From Marthasterias glacialis (taxonomy: Eukaryota; Echinodermata; Asteroidea; Forcipulatida; Asteriidae), in NCBI GenBank assembly GCA_911728455.2, contig OU452223.1:2812174-2876173 (forward strand): 64,000 nucleotides of DNA. Direction: 5' to 3'. How positions within the stretch are numbered: position 1 is the stretch's first letter; each line of letters starts with the position of its first letter. The translations under genes were made by a program, and so were the position numbers. Shown in pieces: positions 44,815 through 56,702 of the stretch. The notes under the pieces are model-generated. The model did not search any database and was not told the DNA's origin. It was given only the letters and a program-made list of their open reading frames with translations.

Positions 44815-46965
44815 CACCAGCGATTACAATGCAGTCACCAGGGGGCACTGAGGTCATTGCCTCCATTACCTCCTTGAAATATCAGGCCTGCAGTAGAATT
44901 GTAAACCAATGATGACCCACCAGGCGGTACTGAGGTCATTGCCTCCATTACCCCCTTGAAGTATCAAGCCTGCAGTAGAATTGTAAACCAATGATGACCC
45001 ACCAGGGGGCACTGAGATCATTGCCTCCATTACCTCCTTGAAGTATCAGGCCTACAGTAGAATTGTAAACCAATGTTGACCCACCAGGGGGCACTGAGGT
45101 CATTGCCTCCATTACCTCCTTGAAGTATCAGGCCTGCAGTAGAATTGTAAACCAATGATGACCCACCAGGGGGCACTGAGATCATTGCCTCCATTACCTC
45201 CTTGAAGTATCAGGCCTACAGTAGAATTGTAAACCAATGTTGACCCACCAGGGGGCACTGAGGTCATTGCCTCCATTACCTCCTTGAAGTATCAGGCCTG
45301 CAGTAGAATTGTAAACCAATGTTGACCCACCAGGGGGTACTAAGGTCATTGCCTCCATTACCTCCTTGAAATATCAGGCCTGCAGCAGAATTGTAAACCA
45401 ATGATGACCCACCAGGGGGCACTGAGGTCATTGCCTCCATTACCTCCTTGAAGTATCAAGCCTGTGGTAGAATTGTAAACCAATGATGACCCACCAGGGG
45501 GCACTGAGGTCATTGCCTCCATTACCTCCTTGAAGTATCAAGCCTGCAGTAGAATTGTAAACCAATGATGACCCACCAGGGGGCACTGAGGTCATTGCCT
45601 CCATTACCTCCTTGAAGTATCAGGCCTGCAGTAGAATTGTAAACCAATGTTGACCCACCAGGGGGCACTGAGGTCATTGCCTCCATTACCTCCTTGAAGT
45701 ATCAGGCCTGCAGTAGAATTGTAAACCAATGATGACCCATCAGGGGGTACTGAGGTCATTGCCTCCATTACCTCCTTGAAGTATCAGGCCTGCAGTAGAA
45801 TTGTAAACCAATGATGACCCAGCAGGGGGTACTGAGGTCATTGCCTCCATTACCTCCTTGAAATATCAGGCCTGCAGCAGAATTGTAAACCAATGATGAC
45901 CCACCAGGGGGCACTGAGGTCATTGCCTCCATTACCTCCTTGAAGTATCAAGCCTGTGGTAGAATTGTAAACCAATGATGACCCACCAGGGGGCACTGAG
46001 GTCATTGCCTCCATTACCTCCTTGAAGTATCAAGCCTGCAGTAGAATTGTAAACCAATGATGACCCACCAGGGGGCACTGAGGTCATTGCCTCCATTACC
46101 TCCTTGAAGTATCAGGCCTGCAGTAGAATTGTAAACCAATGTTGACCCACCAGGGGGCACTGAGGTCATTGCCTCCATTACCTCCTTGAAGTATCAGGCC
46201 TGCAGTAGAATTGTAAACCAATGATGACCCATCAGGGGGTACTGAGGTCATTGCCTCCATTACCTCCTTGAAGTATCAGGCCTGCAGTAGAACTGTAAAC
46301 CAATGATGACCCACAAGGGGGCACTGAGGTCGTTGCCTCCATTACCTTCTTGAAGTATCAGGCCTGCAGTAGAATTATAAACCAATGATGACCCACCAGG
46401 GGGTACTGAGGTCATTGCCTCCATTACCTCCCTGAAGTATCAGGCCTGCAGTAGAATTGTAAACCAATGATGACCCACCAGGGGGCACTGAGGTCGTTGC
46501 CTCCATTACCTCCTTGAAGTATCAGGCCTGCAGTAGAATTGTAAACCAATGATGACCCATCAGGGGGTACTGAGGTCATTGCCTCCATTACCTCCTTGAA
46601 GTATCAGGCCTGCAGTAGAACTGTAAACCAATGATGACCCACAAGGGGGCACTGAGGTCGTTGCCTCCATTACCTTCTTGAAGTATCAGGCCTGCAGTAG
46701 AATTATAAACCAATGATGACCCACCAGGGGGTACTGAGGTCATTGCCTCCATTACCTCCCTGAAGTATCAGGCCTGCAGTAGAATTGTAAACCAATGATG
46801 ACCCACCAGGGGGCACTGAGGTCGTTGCCTCCATTACCTCCTTGAAGTATCAGGCCTGCAGTAGAATTGTAAACCAATTATTACCCACCAGGGGGTACTG
46901 AGGTCATTGCCTCCATTACCTCCTTGAAGTATCAGGCCTGTAGTAGACTCGTAAACCAATGATTA
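44815..46965 (+). repeat. 82 bp tandem repeat, ~26 copies, with CTCF-like core
   Basis: Units are 82 bp with little length variation. Each holds ccaccagggggcactgag or a close variant, then gtcattgcctccattacctc, gaagtatcaggcctgcagta and gaattgtaaaccaatgatga. The first segment matches the core of the vertebrate CTCF binding consensus (CCACCAGGGGGCGCT, with A accepted at the variable position). About 14 of 26 copies keep CCACCAGGGGGCACT exactly; others have T for C in ggggg(c/t)act, or catc or acaag variants. All are in one orientation. Shared variants recur at 492 bp (45,461 and 45,953) and 328 bp (46,311 and 46,639), so the array grew by blocks of six and four units. The unit is not a multiple of three, so coding is unlikely. 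Confidence 0.95.
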
Positions 46966-48399
46966 AAAAAAAAACTCCATTTAATTGGAACTAAAACTTT
47001 AGTCCTAGTGAAGATCGGGTGGTATAAATTTTAAGTTTATAAAATCATATAAGTAGCCATCCAATCATTCTTGTTTATCAACGAACGCAAAAACTGTCCA
47101 TCCTGATGGTGCACATACACTAAGGATTGACAATCAGCAATGTTACCATAATGTGTGTTGTAGTAATAGATACTTAGATAAGAACATATTCCCAGATTTT
47201 GTACAACTGAGCCAGCAATCAAATTTTAATCTAGATATTTGGACTTGAATTTGTACTTGCAGGATGCATTTGATAAGCTTCCCTGGGTTGACCCGGGTCT
47301 GAGCCAGTGAGTTTCTGATTAGCTTTGATGTCATTGTTGTGGTTAACTCAGGAGAGCCCATAGTAACCTGCTTGTGGAGAAGGGTAACTTGTAATTGGGT
47401 CTGACCTGACCAAAAATTTATCAATGACAGCAATTTTGTGTTACTCTGTGAGACACTTTTGTGGGCTATAAGCTTTTTTCGATCCGAAACAAGTTCTTTT
47501 GGGCTAGTAAAATAATTTAACAATGCAGTTTTACCATAAAAACTAGAGCCATGTGACCGTTTGAGAACCAAACACACAGCTGTTTTATTAATAAATTATT
47601 ATTACATTGAAGTTATGTCTTATATCAACAATTAGCTGGGAAACTATGTTGCTTTTATTTTGAAAACACAATGACTAAATTGAGAAATCAGCACTGACTT
47701 CAATAATTCTATTTTGGATTAGAAATCAAAATGCTAATAAAAATGAAGAGAGGGCTTGGGATGTAACATATTCCGGCTGGCATAAATGCAAGGTTTCAGC
47801 TCTATCGCATATTTTTGTCTGTATATATAGGTCTTGTAAAACTCCACCTTTAATTATAACAAGACCTCAAGGTTTTGCTTTAACACATCCCCGCTTGAAA
47901 AGTTCTTACAACAATACTCTACACAACTCAGTAGATAGAATCACATGGTGGTACCGCAACCAAACAGGCCTATATATTGATATCTCACCATGCAATGCCT
48001 CAAAACCTATTGTTCATGTACTTGTCAATCATCTGAAAATGTTACCCAGGAATGGAATGTAATAAAGTACTTACGGAACTCAGGAGGCATGCTTGGTCAC
48101 ATGATGACGTTTCAGTGAAACCATCCTTGACCTGTTCAGAAAATATAAAAACATAAATCTATGAAACGTGGTCTGAATGTAAAATCTACAGCAAAAATTG
48201 TTTTCCTTTGATTCACATCTGTGCCACATTCTTGTAAGACAAAATTCTGAAAAAACTGTATTGAAAAGATGACCGCTGAAAATCTCCCATCATCACTTTG
48301 TAATGAAAATAATCATATGCCAACAATTATAATCTTATGCAGTCTTTGCACTTTATCTTCATGCGTGGTGAGGCTACCCATTTATATAGTACCTTGTTA
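46966..48399. other. no recognised gene
   Basis: AT-rich sequence. A 144-codon minus-strand frame (47,143-47,577) contains no domain I recognise and looks low in conservation signals. It could be a chance frame. No repeats stood out. Confidence 0.45.
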
Positions 48400-48646
48400 C
48401 ATAAGGGTTTACAAGGTGATGCGGCGCAATCTACTGCCAACTATGCCAGAAACAGGGGGCGAGGGTGAACCTCTTCTCTTGACGATAAGTGTAATGGGTT
48501 CTTTTACAATACATGCATTACATGATACATGCTACCAACAGCTGAAGGATGAAGCATATGTGGTTTAAGTGTCTTGCCAAGTGCCATGATAAGGACCTGA
48601 ACCCACACTCTGACAACACCAGATCATCAAATCCGATACAATCACA
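48400..48646 (+). repeat. interspersed repeat fragment cut by a transposon
   Basis: The segment containing tttacaaggtgatgcggcgc, caatctactgccaactatgc and gaacccacactctg is familiar from memory as an interspersed repeat in marine deuterostome genomes. The frames across it are interrupted. It stops abruptly at 48,646, where a TIR element begins. Confidence 0.4.
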
Positions 48647-51250
48647 TCGTCAGTGTTTTTACGAACCGGCAAAAAAGCCAAATTGCGTGAAATTTTTCGA
48701 GTTTCTAAATTTTATATATTATGAGGTATTTATTGAGAAGTAACTTTTCACCAAATCTCAACCCTGGAAACGCGATAGTTTTCGAGATTATTAGAATATC
48801 TTGGAGGGGTGAATGTCCGAATATAGACGATTTGTAAAAACTAGGATATTACGAACCGACAACCTATTGTGTCACCGGTTCGTAAAATCCCTACACGCCA
48901 CATGACCCATGCAAACGATGTACTGTGTGGGTTGTTATGTTGTTGGTTCGTAATGACGATCCCAGCTAGCGCATGACGCGTACGTGTGTGTGTGTACGTG
49001 ATCAACGCCATTAATCAACACTTCCATCGCTTTCCCCCGGGTAGAATCTCACAACTGTAGATCATCTACCGAGTGGAAATTCCAGTCTGCAGAACTAAAC
49101 AGGAGAAAAATGTACAGGATGTTCAAATATCCTGGCTGTGGATCATTTTCTCTTTATAAGTAAGTAACGACAGAACAAAATCTGAAAATTCACAGGCCGA
49201 AAAAAAGATAAATGTGGACGATGCGAAACATTTTGTCATTGTAGTGAAGGAGAACGTCCTAAACATCAAGCTGACCATGATAAAGAGAAAAGAGGTTTCT
49301 GAAGTAAGAAAATTCAAAGAACAAAGTAAGGAACTTGCCATAGGGAAAATCTCCCACAATTTTTCTGTCTTTGACTTACAGCAGTATTTATACCTCCACA
49401 AATCGAACAGGGGAGAAATATTCTATAAACGCCGCCTTGCATGTTACAATTTTACTATCTATATGACTTGGCTTCCCATAAGGGATTTTGCTACATTTCC
49501 AATGAAACGATCACGAAACAAGGGACATGTGAAGTATCATCTCATCTTATGGACTACCTCCAAAACCTTGACAGAGAGGATTAAGGAGTCAGGCGACTTT
49601 TCTGCGATGGCTGCGCTGGTCAAAATGAAAATTCGATTCTGCCAGCTATGTTTAAAGGGTTCATTTTGTAATCGTTAAATATAAAAGTAATCACTATTAC
49701 TTTAAAAGCAATCATAGACAAAGCAAGGGTATACATTCAGTTATTGAACAGAACCTGGCACGGACAGAATTGGTTTTTCATCCATGTCAACTGTCTAAAA
49801 GAAAAGAGGATGCTTGGCACAAAGCTTGCCCGTATGAAGTAAGACATGTTAAAACCTCCAACATAAAAGACTAGAAGCAGTGGCACTGTCGACTGGACCA
49901 AATTCAAACAGATTAAAATTAACAAAGATCTTGTCAATGTGTAGCTTTAAGACCTCACACACAGTACACAAAGAGAATTTAAGACTGTAACACTAGGAAA
50001 TTTTTGTAACCTCCATTCCAAGAATTCCATTTCTCCTTGCCCTGAACCAGATCTACCCAGATGCTTCTTTTTTACAGTTTTTGTCAGCACTAAGTCTGTG
50101 CTCTCGGTCCTTCCGAGCTGCTCAACAAGATCTTGCAGACTACTATAAAAACTTGCCTCATGAAGAATGATCTACAATGTTTTGGCAAGGTACTGTAAGA
50201 GCTGACTTCAAACAGCGTACATTTAAATTGTTTTCAAAATTTGCCACCGTCATCCGCTTTCCTGTCCATCTCTAAGATAAAGACATCAAAACACAGTGTA
50301 AGAACAAAATGTTTATAAAATCAAAATAAATCAAAAACATACATTTTTATTGGTTTTTCAAATTTGTGACCTTTGATTTATTATTTTTATTTTGTATCTG
50401 TGTCTCCTACATTTTTGTCACAATCAGGGTTAATTCAAGGAGGAGATCCTCCCCAAATAGTTGGTATATACTGATCTATTATGTTATTCTCAACTGAATA
50501 AGTTGTAATATTGTACACTGAAGACAATTCACTGACTCTCATGATCTAAAAATAATTCATTTGTTAGTTGGGTTGTATTTATTGTTTGTCGTATGCCTAT
50601 ATTTCGTGTATTCTGGCAGGGGAATCAATCTTGGTGAGGCAATAAAAAAAAAATGCTGACAAAAGGTGTCGTTTTTACTGACCCAAAAAAGGAAAAATGG
50701 GTAGTATACACATTCGGTATACATTTTCGCAGGAAAACATCTTTTGGGGTTAGGTTGATTAATGTTTCAAACCATGTTTTGTGATACTTCAGGATAAATC
50801 GACAAGCGAAACTAAGATTGCTGTAAAACTGTTTCAGAAATTGGGTCAAACTGCTGCAGCATTAGTTCGTAATACATCAGAGTGACTACTAATTGTTTAA
50901 ACGTTGTCGTGTTTTGGTTTGTACGAAGTGACAAAATAGTAAACGCGACGGTTCGTAAAACCGTCACACAGTACAATCATTCGCGTGCGTCGTAAAAAAA
51001 GGATTTTACGAACTGACAAAGTTAATTACCTTTGAATATCTTAATTAAAACTTAAGTATTGATAAAATATACATGTGTACTGTTTAAAGCAAACTCTGTG
51101 CAAGCATCCTGCCGATGTTTAACCAAAATTGTGAGTGCAAGCCTATTAAATTTAACGATTAAAAAATCTCATATCATTAAACCCGTTTTTTCTCGAAATT
51201 CAGTTTTCAACCGAAGTGCTTGTTTTGCCGGTTCGTAAAAACACCGACGA
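48647..51250 (+). mobile_element. 2.6 kb TIR DNA transposon with decayed transposase
   Basis: The left end reads tcgtcagtgtttttacgaac then cggcaaaa. The right end is its inverted match, ttttgccg then gttcgtaaaaacaccgacga, giving ~28-bp TIRs with one or two mismatches. Further tacgaacc or ggttcgta motifs lie inside both ends (48,850-48,955, 50,865-51,010), as expected for subterminal binding sites. A transposase-like pseudogene lies at 49,214-49,671. Flanks share only CA, so the target duplication is unresolved. It inserted into the repeat at 48,400-48,646. Confidence 0.8.
49214..49671 (+). pseudogene. transposase pseudogene: frameshift plus stop
   Basis: An open frame from 49,214 (GTG; no ATG) has a Lys/Glu-rich N-terminal part (residues 1-50). 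This is followed by FSVFDLQQYL and IFYKRRLACYNFTIY. Near 49,461-49,465 the frame changes, and the continuation gives DLASHKGFCYISNE, CEVSSHLMDYLQNL, a TAA stop (49,582-49,584), then RRLFCDGCAGQNENSILP. From memory, the order FDLQ..., FYKRxLxxYNxxIH/Y, (E)xxSxLxxYL, xDGCxGQNxN is that of the DDE-type nuclease core in a widespread invertebrate DNA-transposon protein. The GTG start is an artefact; the true start is upstream or lost. Further debris may extend to about 50,170. Inactive. Confidence 0.62.
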
Positions 51251-51714
51251 CATGACATCAAAACACCTTAATTTATTTACTACATGTAAATGTACAAGCT
51301 TAAATTTTGTTACAGAAAAGTAAGAATATTATTTATACCTTGGCCTTTATTACACAAACAAAGCTTTAGACCCATGTAAAAGAACACACATTTCCTACCC
51401 ACAATACCAGATTCTTGCTACATCACAAACAATTGACAAGAAATAACCTTTTTAAAGAGATCTTCATGTCAATTATGGAAATTATATGACAACAATTTGT
51501 CACAGCTGGCACCTTTATTGTACACCCCAAATCCCCTAACTAAACATACAACTTTAGTCTAAGTATACCTCAACATTTTGGTGGTAACTGTCTTGAGATT
51601 TGACAGGCCTGATTTTGTGGAATGCCAAAGAGGAATTTAATGTGATCATCAGTTTGTTGATGTACTGTCACAACCATAGTGATTTAATTGTACACGCAAT
51701 TGGTGATTGGGCAT

Positions 51715-51870
51715 GCAATCGATGCATATTCATGATTGGTGGCCAACTCTTATTATCCTTGATGCATATTCATGTTAAGTGATGTGCTTGCGTATTTGGT
51801 GAAACATATGCATATTCATGTTGATGCATATTCATGTTAAGTGATGTGCTTGCGAAATTGGTTAAACATA
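51715..51870. repeat. short repeats with atgcatattcat motif
   Basis: The motif gatgcatattcatgttaagt, followed by gatgtgcttgcg, occurs twice about 60 bp apart (51,760 and 51,820). Extra atgcatattcat copies lie near 51,720 and 51,808. It resembles a POU-dimer (MORE-like) site, but function is unknown. Confidence 0.6.
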
Positions 51871-51887
51871 TTCCTGATCAGTATAAA

Positions 51888-51912
51888 CAAATAAATAAAT
51901 AAATAAATAAAA
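51888..51912. repeat. (AAAT)n microsatellite
   Basis: Perfect tetranucleotide repeats of aaat. Confidence 0.9.
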
Positions 51913-53337
51913 AACACTATTATTTTTTATTGTATTAATATAATTGGATAAAAACATCATTTTACAGAAACCAAACCAAACCAAACACAAAAACATTCGC
52001 TTTTCTTTAAATTTCTTACAAATAAAAGCAAAACTCATTCACACTGTTCTGCCTCATGATTCCTTGATTCACAATTCCAGATGTTAAAATAACTTTTGAC
52101 CCCATGCAACACTTGACATTCTCCAGACTCGGGGTCTGTCTCTGTGGAATCATGGGAAGGTCCATTTGTGCGAGTTCAATAATTATAGTCTCTTTTTTAA
52201 GTCCCTTCAACAACACAAAACTATAACTAACTTACACTTACAAATGAACAAAAAATCGAACATGCAGTGTTACTTCCATGTAAGCATATGCTGACAATAA
52301 TAATTATTGGATAAAATTTCAGGCAACTGAACGTTAACAACTGTAGTGTAAGTACAAATTCATCACATAAAAGCATTTTGACTCAAAGGCAAAATTCCAT
52401 CTAGGAAGCTTTGTTGACAGTCTGATCCATGAAAAAAACGCAGGCCAAAAAAAAACATCAAGGCTTCCAGTGTCAACAAAAAATTCCAATTTGGTTTTTA
52501 TGGTGGGGGCCTTTTTCTTTGAGATCTTGTAACAAAAGTTTGAAATTTGAGATTAAAAGTCCACTCAAATTTAGTTTTTGGAAAAATGCACTAATTCCAG
52601 TCATCTAGTTTTTACAGTAATTATACCAGTCTTTTAAAAAGTAAACAAAGTGCATCATCAGTGCAGGGGTGGGAGACCCCTCCCGCTCAGACCCTAGACC
52701 TCCCCCCCCCCCCCCCCCCCCCAAAAATGAGATAAAAAAAGCTCCAATGAATGGTTCAACGCATTAAATAGCCGTCTAAATCATATTGTGGGCCGTGCTT
52801 CCCCCCACACCAACAGAAAATATATAAATAAATAATTCAACAAAATGAACATGTCTTTACATGTTTGTCTGGTTTCTCAATTGTTGATTACACATTAGAC
52901 CTTTGTTTAAATTGTCCACCTAGAGGTACGCGATGCTGCAGGCAACCAGTCCCATCCTGAATTGCCATTGACACTTTATTTAGCGAGTGTATTTGTAATG
53001 TGTTAGGGTTGGGATTATCATTTGTAAACTGCAGTCACATTAAGCACATTGGAACAGTTTGTCTCTCTTGCTCTGGAACTAAAAGAATACCAGCAATAGC
53101 AGTGGAACCAGTAGTGTTCGGGTGGGGGGAAACTTGCCCTCAGAAATTCCCATGCCAACAAAAGGCCCCTTAATGTGGTCAATCAAAATGAAAAATTTGT
53201 GATATATTATCGGTTGGTGATACAGTATCAGTCAATTGGTGATTGTCACAGTAGCAAGCATGTTTATAAATTAGCGCATCTGTAAAACCAACCCTGTTTT
53301 GATGAATGGAACGTACCTATAGTTTAAGCCAATAGAA

Positions 53338-53815
53338 CAGCAGCCGTCTTGAAAGAAACACATTTCATCAAGGTTAATGTGGAGCACTTTGGTAGAAAGA
53401 TATGCATGACAAAGAAATAATCATTATGCCGTACGTTGCTTCCATAGCAACTTCTGTCTGAACCGCCCCAATCCACCCAACCCCACAGCTCTTGGACTGT
53501 TTTTCATGCTAACTGTAAAACCTTTCGGTAAATCATGCATACAAAAATCATGTTTTTCGATTATTTTGCAGAATACAAGGTTGGTAAAATGTTGTAGAAA
53601 CGTTGTTTAGAGACAGTGCATATAAATTTGCATAATCATATACTGTAGATCGCAAGTCCCATTCGAACCTAATCCACCATTTGTTTTAATGAAATATTCA
53701 ATGAACCACAAAGTGGGGGTTACTCTCAGATATTTTTAATCTAGTTTCGTAAAGACAAACAAAGTTAGGATACACCTAGCATGATCAAACTCAAATTTTT
53801 TGACAATGGTGGGTA
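53338..53815. repeat. long inverted repeat, left arm
   Basis: Matches 61,138-61,532 in reverse complement, from cagccgtcttgaaagaaaca to caatggtgggtac, with ~90 bp extra sequence at about 53,425-53,515. Together with the right arm it forms a fold-back structure enclosing a CAACGTTG-rich segment. Confidence 0.85.
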
Positions 53816-53927
53816 CTACCCAGCTAACAATTTCACGTTTTTACAACGTTGTGAGGACGTCAGACTTTAGTGCCAACAACTTTATTTGTATAATGTTGTA
53901 GCAACGAAACTTTGTCGACTACCATTT

Positions 53928-54091
53928 GAAGTGATATGAGTCTAGGGACTGAATAAGGCAGCAGAGACGATGGCTGTTTTCCTAGCTCCGACAACGACTT
54001 TATTGTACTTCATACCACTTTCCAAGAAGACAAGTTACAATGGTGGTATACAGTGTACATGGGCAAGATAAAGTAGATCCATATTACAACA
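53928..54091 (-). repeat. 3' LTR of Gypsy element
   Basis: About 160-164 bp, nearly identical to the 5' LTR. Preceded on the minus strand by the polypurine tract. Confidence 0.9.
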
Positions 54092-54105
54092 TCCCCCCTC
54101 TTTTG
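54092..54105 (-). other. polypurine tract
   Basis: The minus strand reads caaaagaggggga immediately before the 3' LTR, the expected plus-strand priming site. Confidence 0.75.
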
Positions 54106-54415
54106 AAGAAAACAATTCTGATAGTGAAATAATTGTATAGATAGACAACTGGTTAAGTGGGTACGATGAAAAGGGATGAATATGGCGTATGATTGAACAT
54201 CCAATGATTAAGTATAATAAAAGTAAAGAACCTGGTAGAAACATACTCCAGTGTCAAAGAATAAGAATTTTTTCTCATGCCTCATGTTTACCGTAGTAGT
54301 AGGAAAAACATTTTTGATTATGCAACTTTATCTAACAGTAAACTTTCAAACTGAAGCAAAACAGTCAAAAACTTCAATTCTAAACAATGTGCTGAGGTTT
54401 AACAGTTAAACAAAT
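54106..54415 (-). other. Gypsy 3' untranslated segment
   Basis: About 310 bp lie between the integrase stop and the polypurine tract. No conserved frame was seen. Confidence 0.7.
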
Positions 54416-55591
54416 TTAGTCATCTGTGTACAGAGCTGGTTTGCGGCTAAGCCGCCCTGATCTGGTCTTAGTGGCACACTGCTTGGGGGGTACATTGGTA
54501 GTTGCCCGAAAAGCTTTGTCACCACGCGTGGAGTTTGGTATTTGGCTTTTAGGCATGCACTCCTGCGAAGTCTCGCAGTTGCCTCCAGTTTTAGGTAGCT
54601 CAGCAAATCTGACTCGCTTAGGAGAATGGTCGAATGGTATGCGCTTGGGCTGCGCAAAGCTCGCGTGCGCGCTCGGCATAGTCGCATTGGAGCCTGGCAT
54701 TTCACGCAGGTGCGATCTGTTGCGTCGGAATTTGCTTCCGTTTGGTGTCTTGACCTCATACGACCGTGGTTCCTGACATATTTTGGTGACTTCTCCTGGG
54801 AGCCATGCTTTGGTAGGTGATTCTAGTATGCGAACCTTCTGGCCAACATACAGTGGCGGGAGACATGGACCGGCGTGCTTGTCGTGGTCAAGTTTCATCT
54901 TATCTCGCCTGTCCTGCAGGTGTGCGTGGTTTTCTGCTTGTTGCTGCACTATGTCATAGGGACTGTTGCTGGGCAGGGTTGTACGGACCGGTCTACCGAA
55001 CATAATCTCGGCCGGTGCAGGTAGGTTGGTGTCAATGGGTGTCGCTCTTAGGTGGAGCATTGCCATGTGGACATCCTGGTTTGTGTTGTGGCACTTTGCC
55101 AAGACTGATTTGATTGTTCGGACCATCCGTTCTGCTTGTCCATTGGATCGAGGATACCTGGGTGATGAAGTGGTGTGCTTAATCGACCACCTAGCACACA
55201 TATCCTTGTATGCAGATCCAGCAAACTGGGGGCCATTGTCTGAGATTATTTCAACGGGGGCTCCGAGGAGTCCAAATGTTGCTGCAGTTACTTGCGCAAC
55301 TGATGCACTGGTAGTGGAGGTCATCTTGTGAATGATCGGATACTTGGAATGATAGTCCACGATGAGGAGGTAAACCTGTCCATTTAACTCAAATAGATCA
55401 GTTCCTAACTTGGACCAAGGGGTAGTTGGGATATCATGAGGTGCCAAAGGTTCCTTTTGCTGGCGAGATTGAGTTTCCTGACATGGCACACAGTCTCCAA
55501 TGAGTTTCGCGATGTCATCAATTATGATACAATAAACTGAATTGCGTGCAAGTCGTCGAGTCTTCTCCACTCCCATGTGACCAATATGCAA
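54416..55591 (-). pseudogene. integrase of Gypsy element
   Basis: About 391 codons follow the TGA; the first is TTG, so this is not an independent start. The zinc-binding part has HIGH and CVPCQ (residues 2-5 and 34-38). The catalytic core has D65 (GTDLF), D118 (ISDNGPQF) and E154 (GQAERMV), with 35 residues between the last two (D,D-35-E). The C-terminal part has LPPLYVGQKVRI, then SYEVKTPNGSKFRRNRSHLR. Although its own domain is intact, it is cut from upstream pol by the stop. Confidence 0.88.
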
Positions 55592-56702
55592 TCAATTGAG
55601 TATATCTCTGCGCATGCTCTCTGGGATAAGGACTTGTCGGCCCTTGAAAGCTACGCCACAAGAGATCCCAAGCTCGTCTCGGTATGGCCAAAACGGACGC
55701 AGGTCCCGTGGGAGGTCCTTAATGGAGTCTGGCCATCCTGCATATATGACTTGTCGCAATGCTTTCAGTAAGGGGTCCCGTGCTGTCTCTTCTTGCAGAA
55801 CTTCTTGTCTGCCACTGCCAAAATGAACAAGGTCTATTCCTTGTGTGATCGGACAGTCAGTGAGAGTTAGGTCATCAACCTGGATGTCTAGGGGAACATC
55901 CTGTACTTTGTCTGGATTTGGCAATCGACTTAGTGCATCAGCTAGTGTCATGGAGGCTCCTGGTTTATATTCGATGGAGAAAGTGTATCCTTGAATCTTG
56001 ATAAGCAGCCTTTGAAGGCGCGGTGGAGCACTCGTCAATGGTTTAGCGCATATCATGACCAGTGGCTTATGGTCTGTGTGCACAACAAAATCGGTGCCGA
56101 ACAAATATGTGTGGAATCTGGTAATACCAAACACTAGTGCCAGGGTTTCTCTCTCGATGTTAGAGTAGTTGGTCTGTGCAGGGGACAAGCTCTTGGAAGC
56201 GAATGCTACTGGTTTTCCCTGTTGAATAAGACATGCACCAAGGCCTTTTTGGGACGCGTCTACTTCTAGGACAGTCGGTACTGATGGGTTGTAATACTGT
56301 AGACATGAGCCTGCCGTGATTGAGTGTTTCAATGCAACAAAAGAAGCCTGGTGATCCTCCTGCCAGAGGTACGTGACATTCTTCCGAAGCAGATCTCGCA
56401 GGGGTGAAGCTTTGTCTGCAAAGTTGGGCATGTAGGTCGAGACGTAGTTCATCAGCCCAAGGAACTTCTGGAGGTCCGCCTTGTCTTGAGGAGTAGGGAT
56501 GGCATATAAGTCTTCTATACAGCTGGGGTCTGGGTAGCTGCCTTTGGTGGAGTAGATAGAGCCGAAGAAGTTGATGTGATCCACCTTGATCTTGCATTTC
56601 TTGCTGTTGAAGACAAGGCCTTCCCGGGCCGCTGTCTCGAGTAGACAGAGCAAATTGGCATCATGCTCCTCCTTGGTATGGCCATAGACTGCAATGTCAT
56701 TC
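55592..56702 (-). pseudogene. C-terminal reverse transcriptase and RNase H
   Basis: Counted from 56,653: connection segment FLGLMNYVSTYMPNFADK (residues 64-81); RNase H with D132 (LEVDASQKG), E169 (IERETLA) and D194 (HTDHKPL); then the linker to integrase ending at a TGA (55,592-55,594) after RRDILN. The catalytic Asp-Glu-Asp of RNase H are all present. TGA replaces what is usually a sense codon between RNase H and integrase, so it looks like a nonsense change (CGA to TGA possible). Confidence 0.85.

Larger units (their letters stand above)
51251..53337. other. mostly featureless AT-rich stretch
   Basis: Holds a local duplication with atgcatattcat motifs (51,715-51,860), an (AAAT)n tract (51,888-51,912) and a run of more than 20 C (about 52,698-52,722). 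No gene found. Confidence 0.6.

Noticed and set aside
44815..46965. CRISPR array reading of the 82 bp repeats
   Set aside because: The whole unit is repeated without unique spacers, and the context is eukaryotic.
47143..47577. 144-codon minus-strand frame
   Set aside because: No domain, no composition bias and no neighbouring exon evidence. It is compatible with chance in AT-rich DNA and is not listed as a gene.
54426..55331. Plus-strand frames of 60-120 codons opposite the integrase
   Set aside because: They are antisense shadows of the Gypsy coding strand, with no recognisable product.
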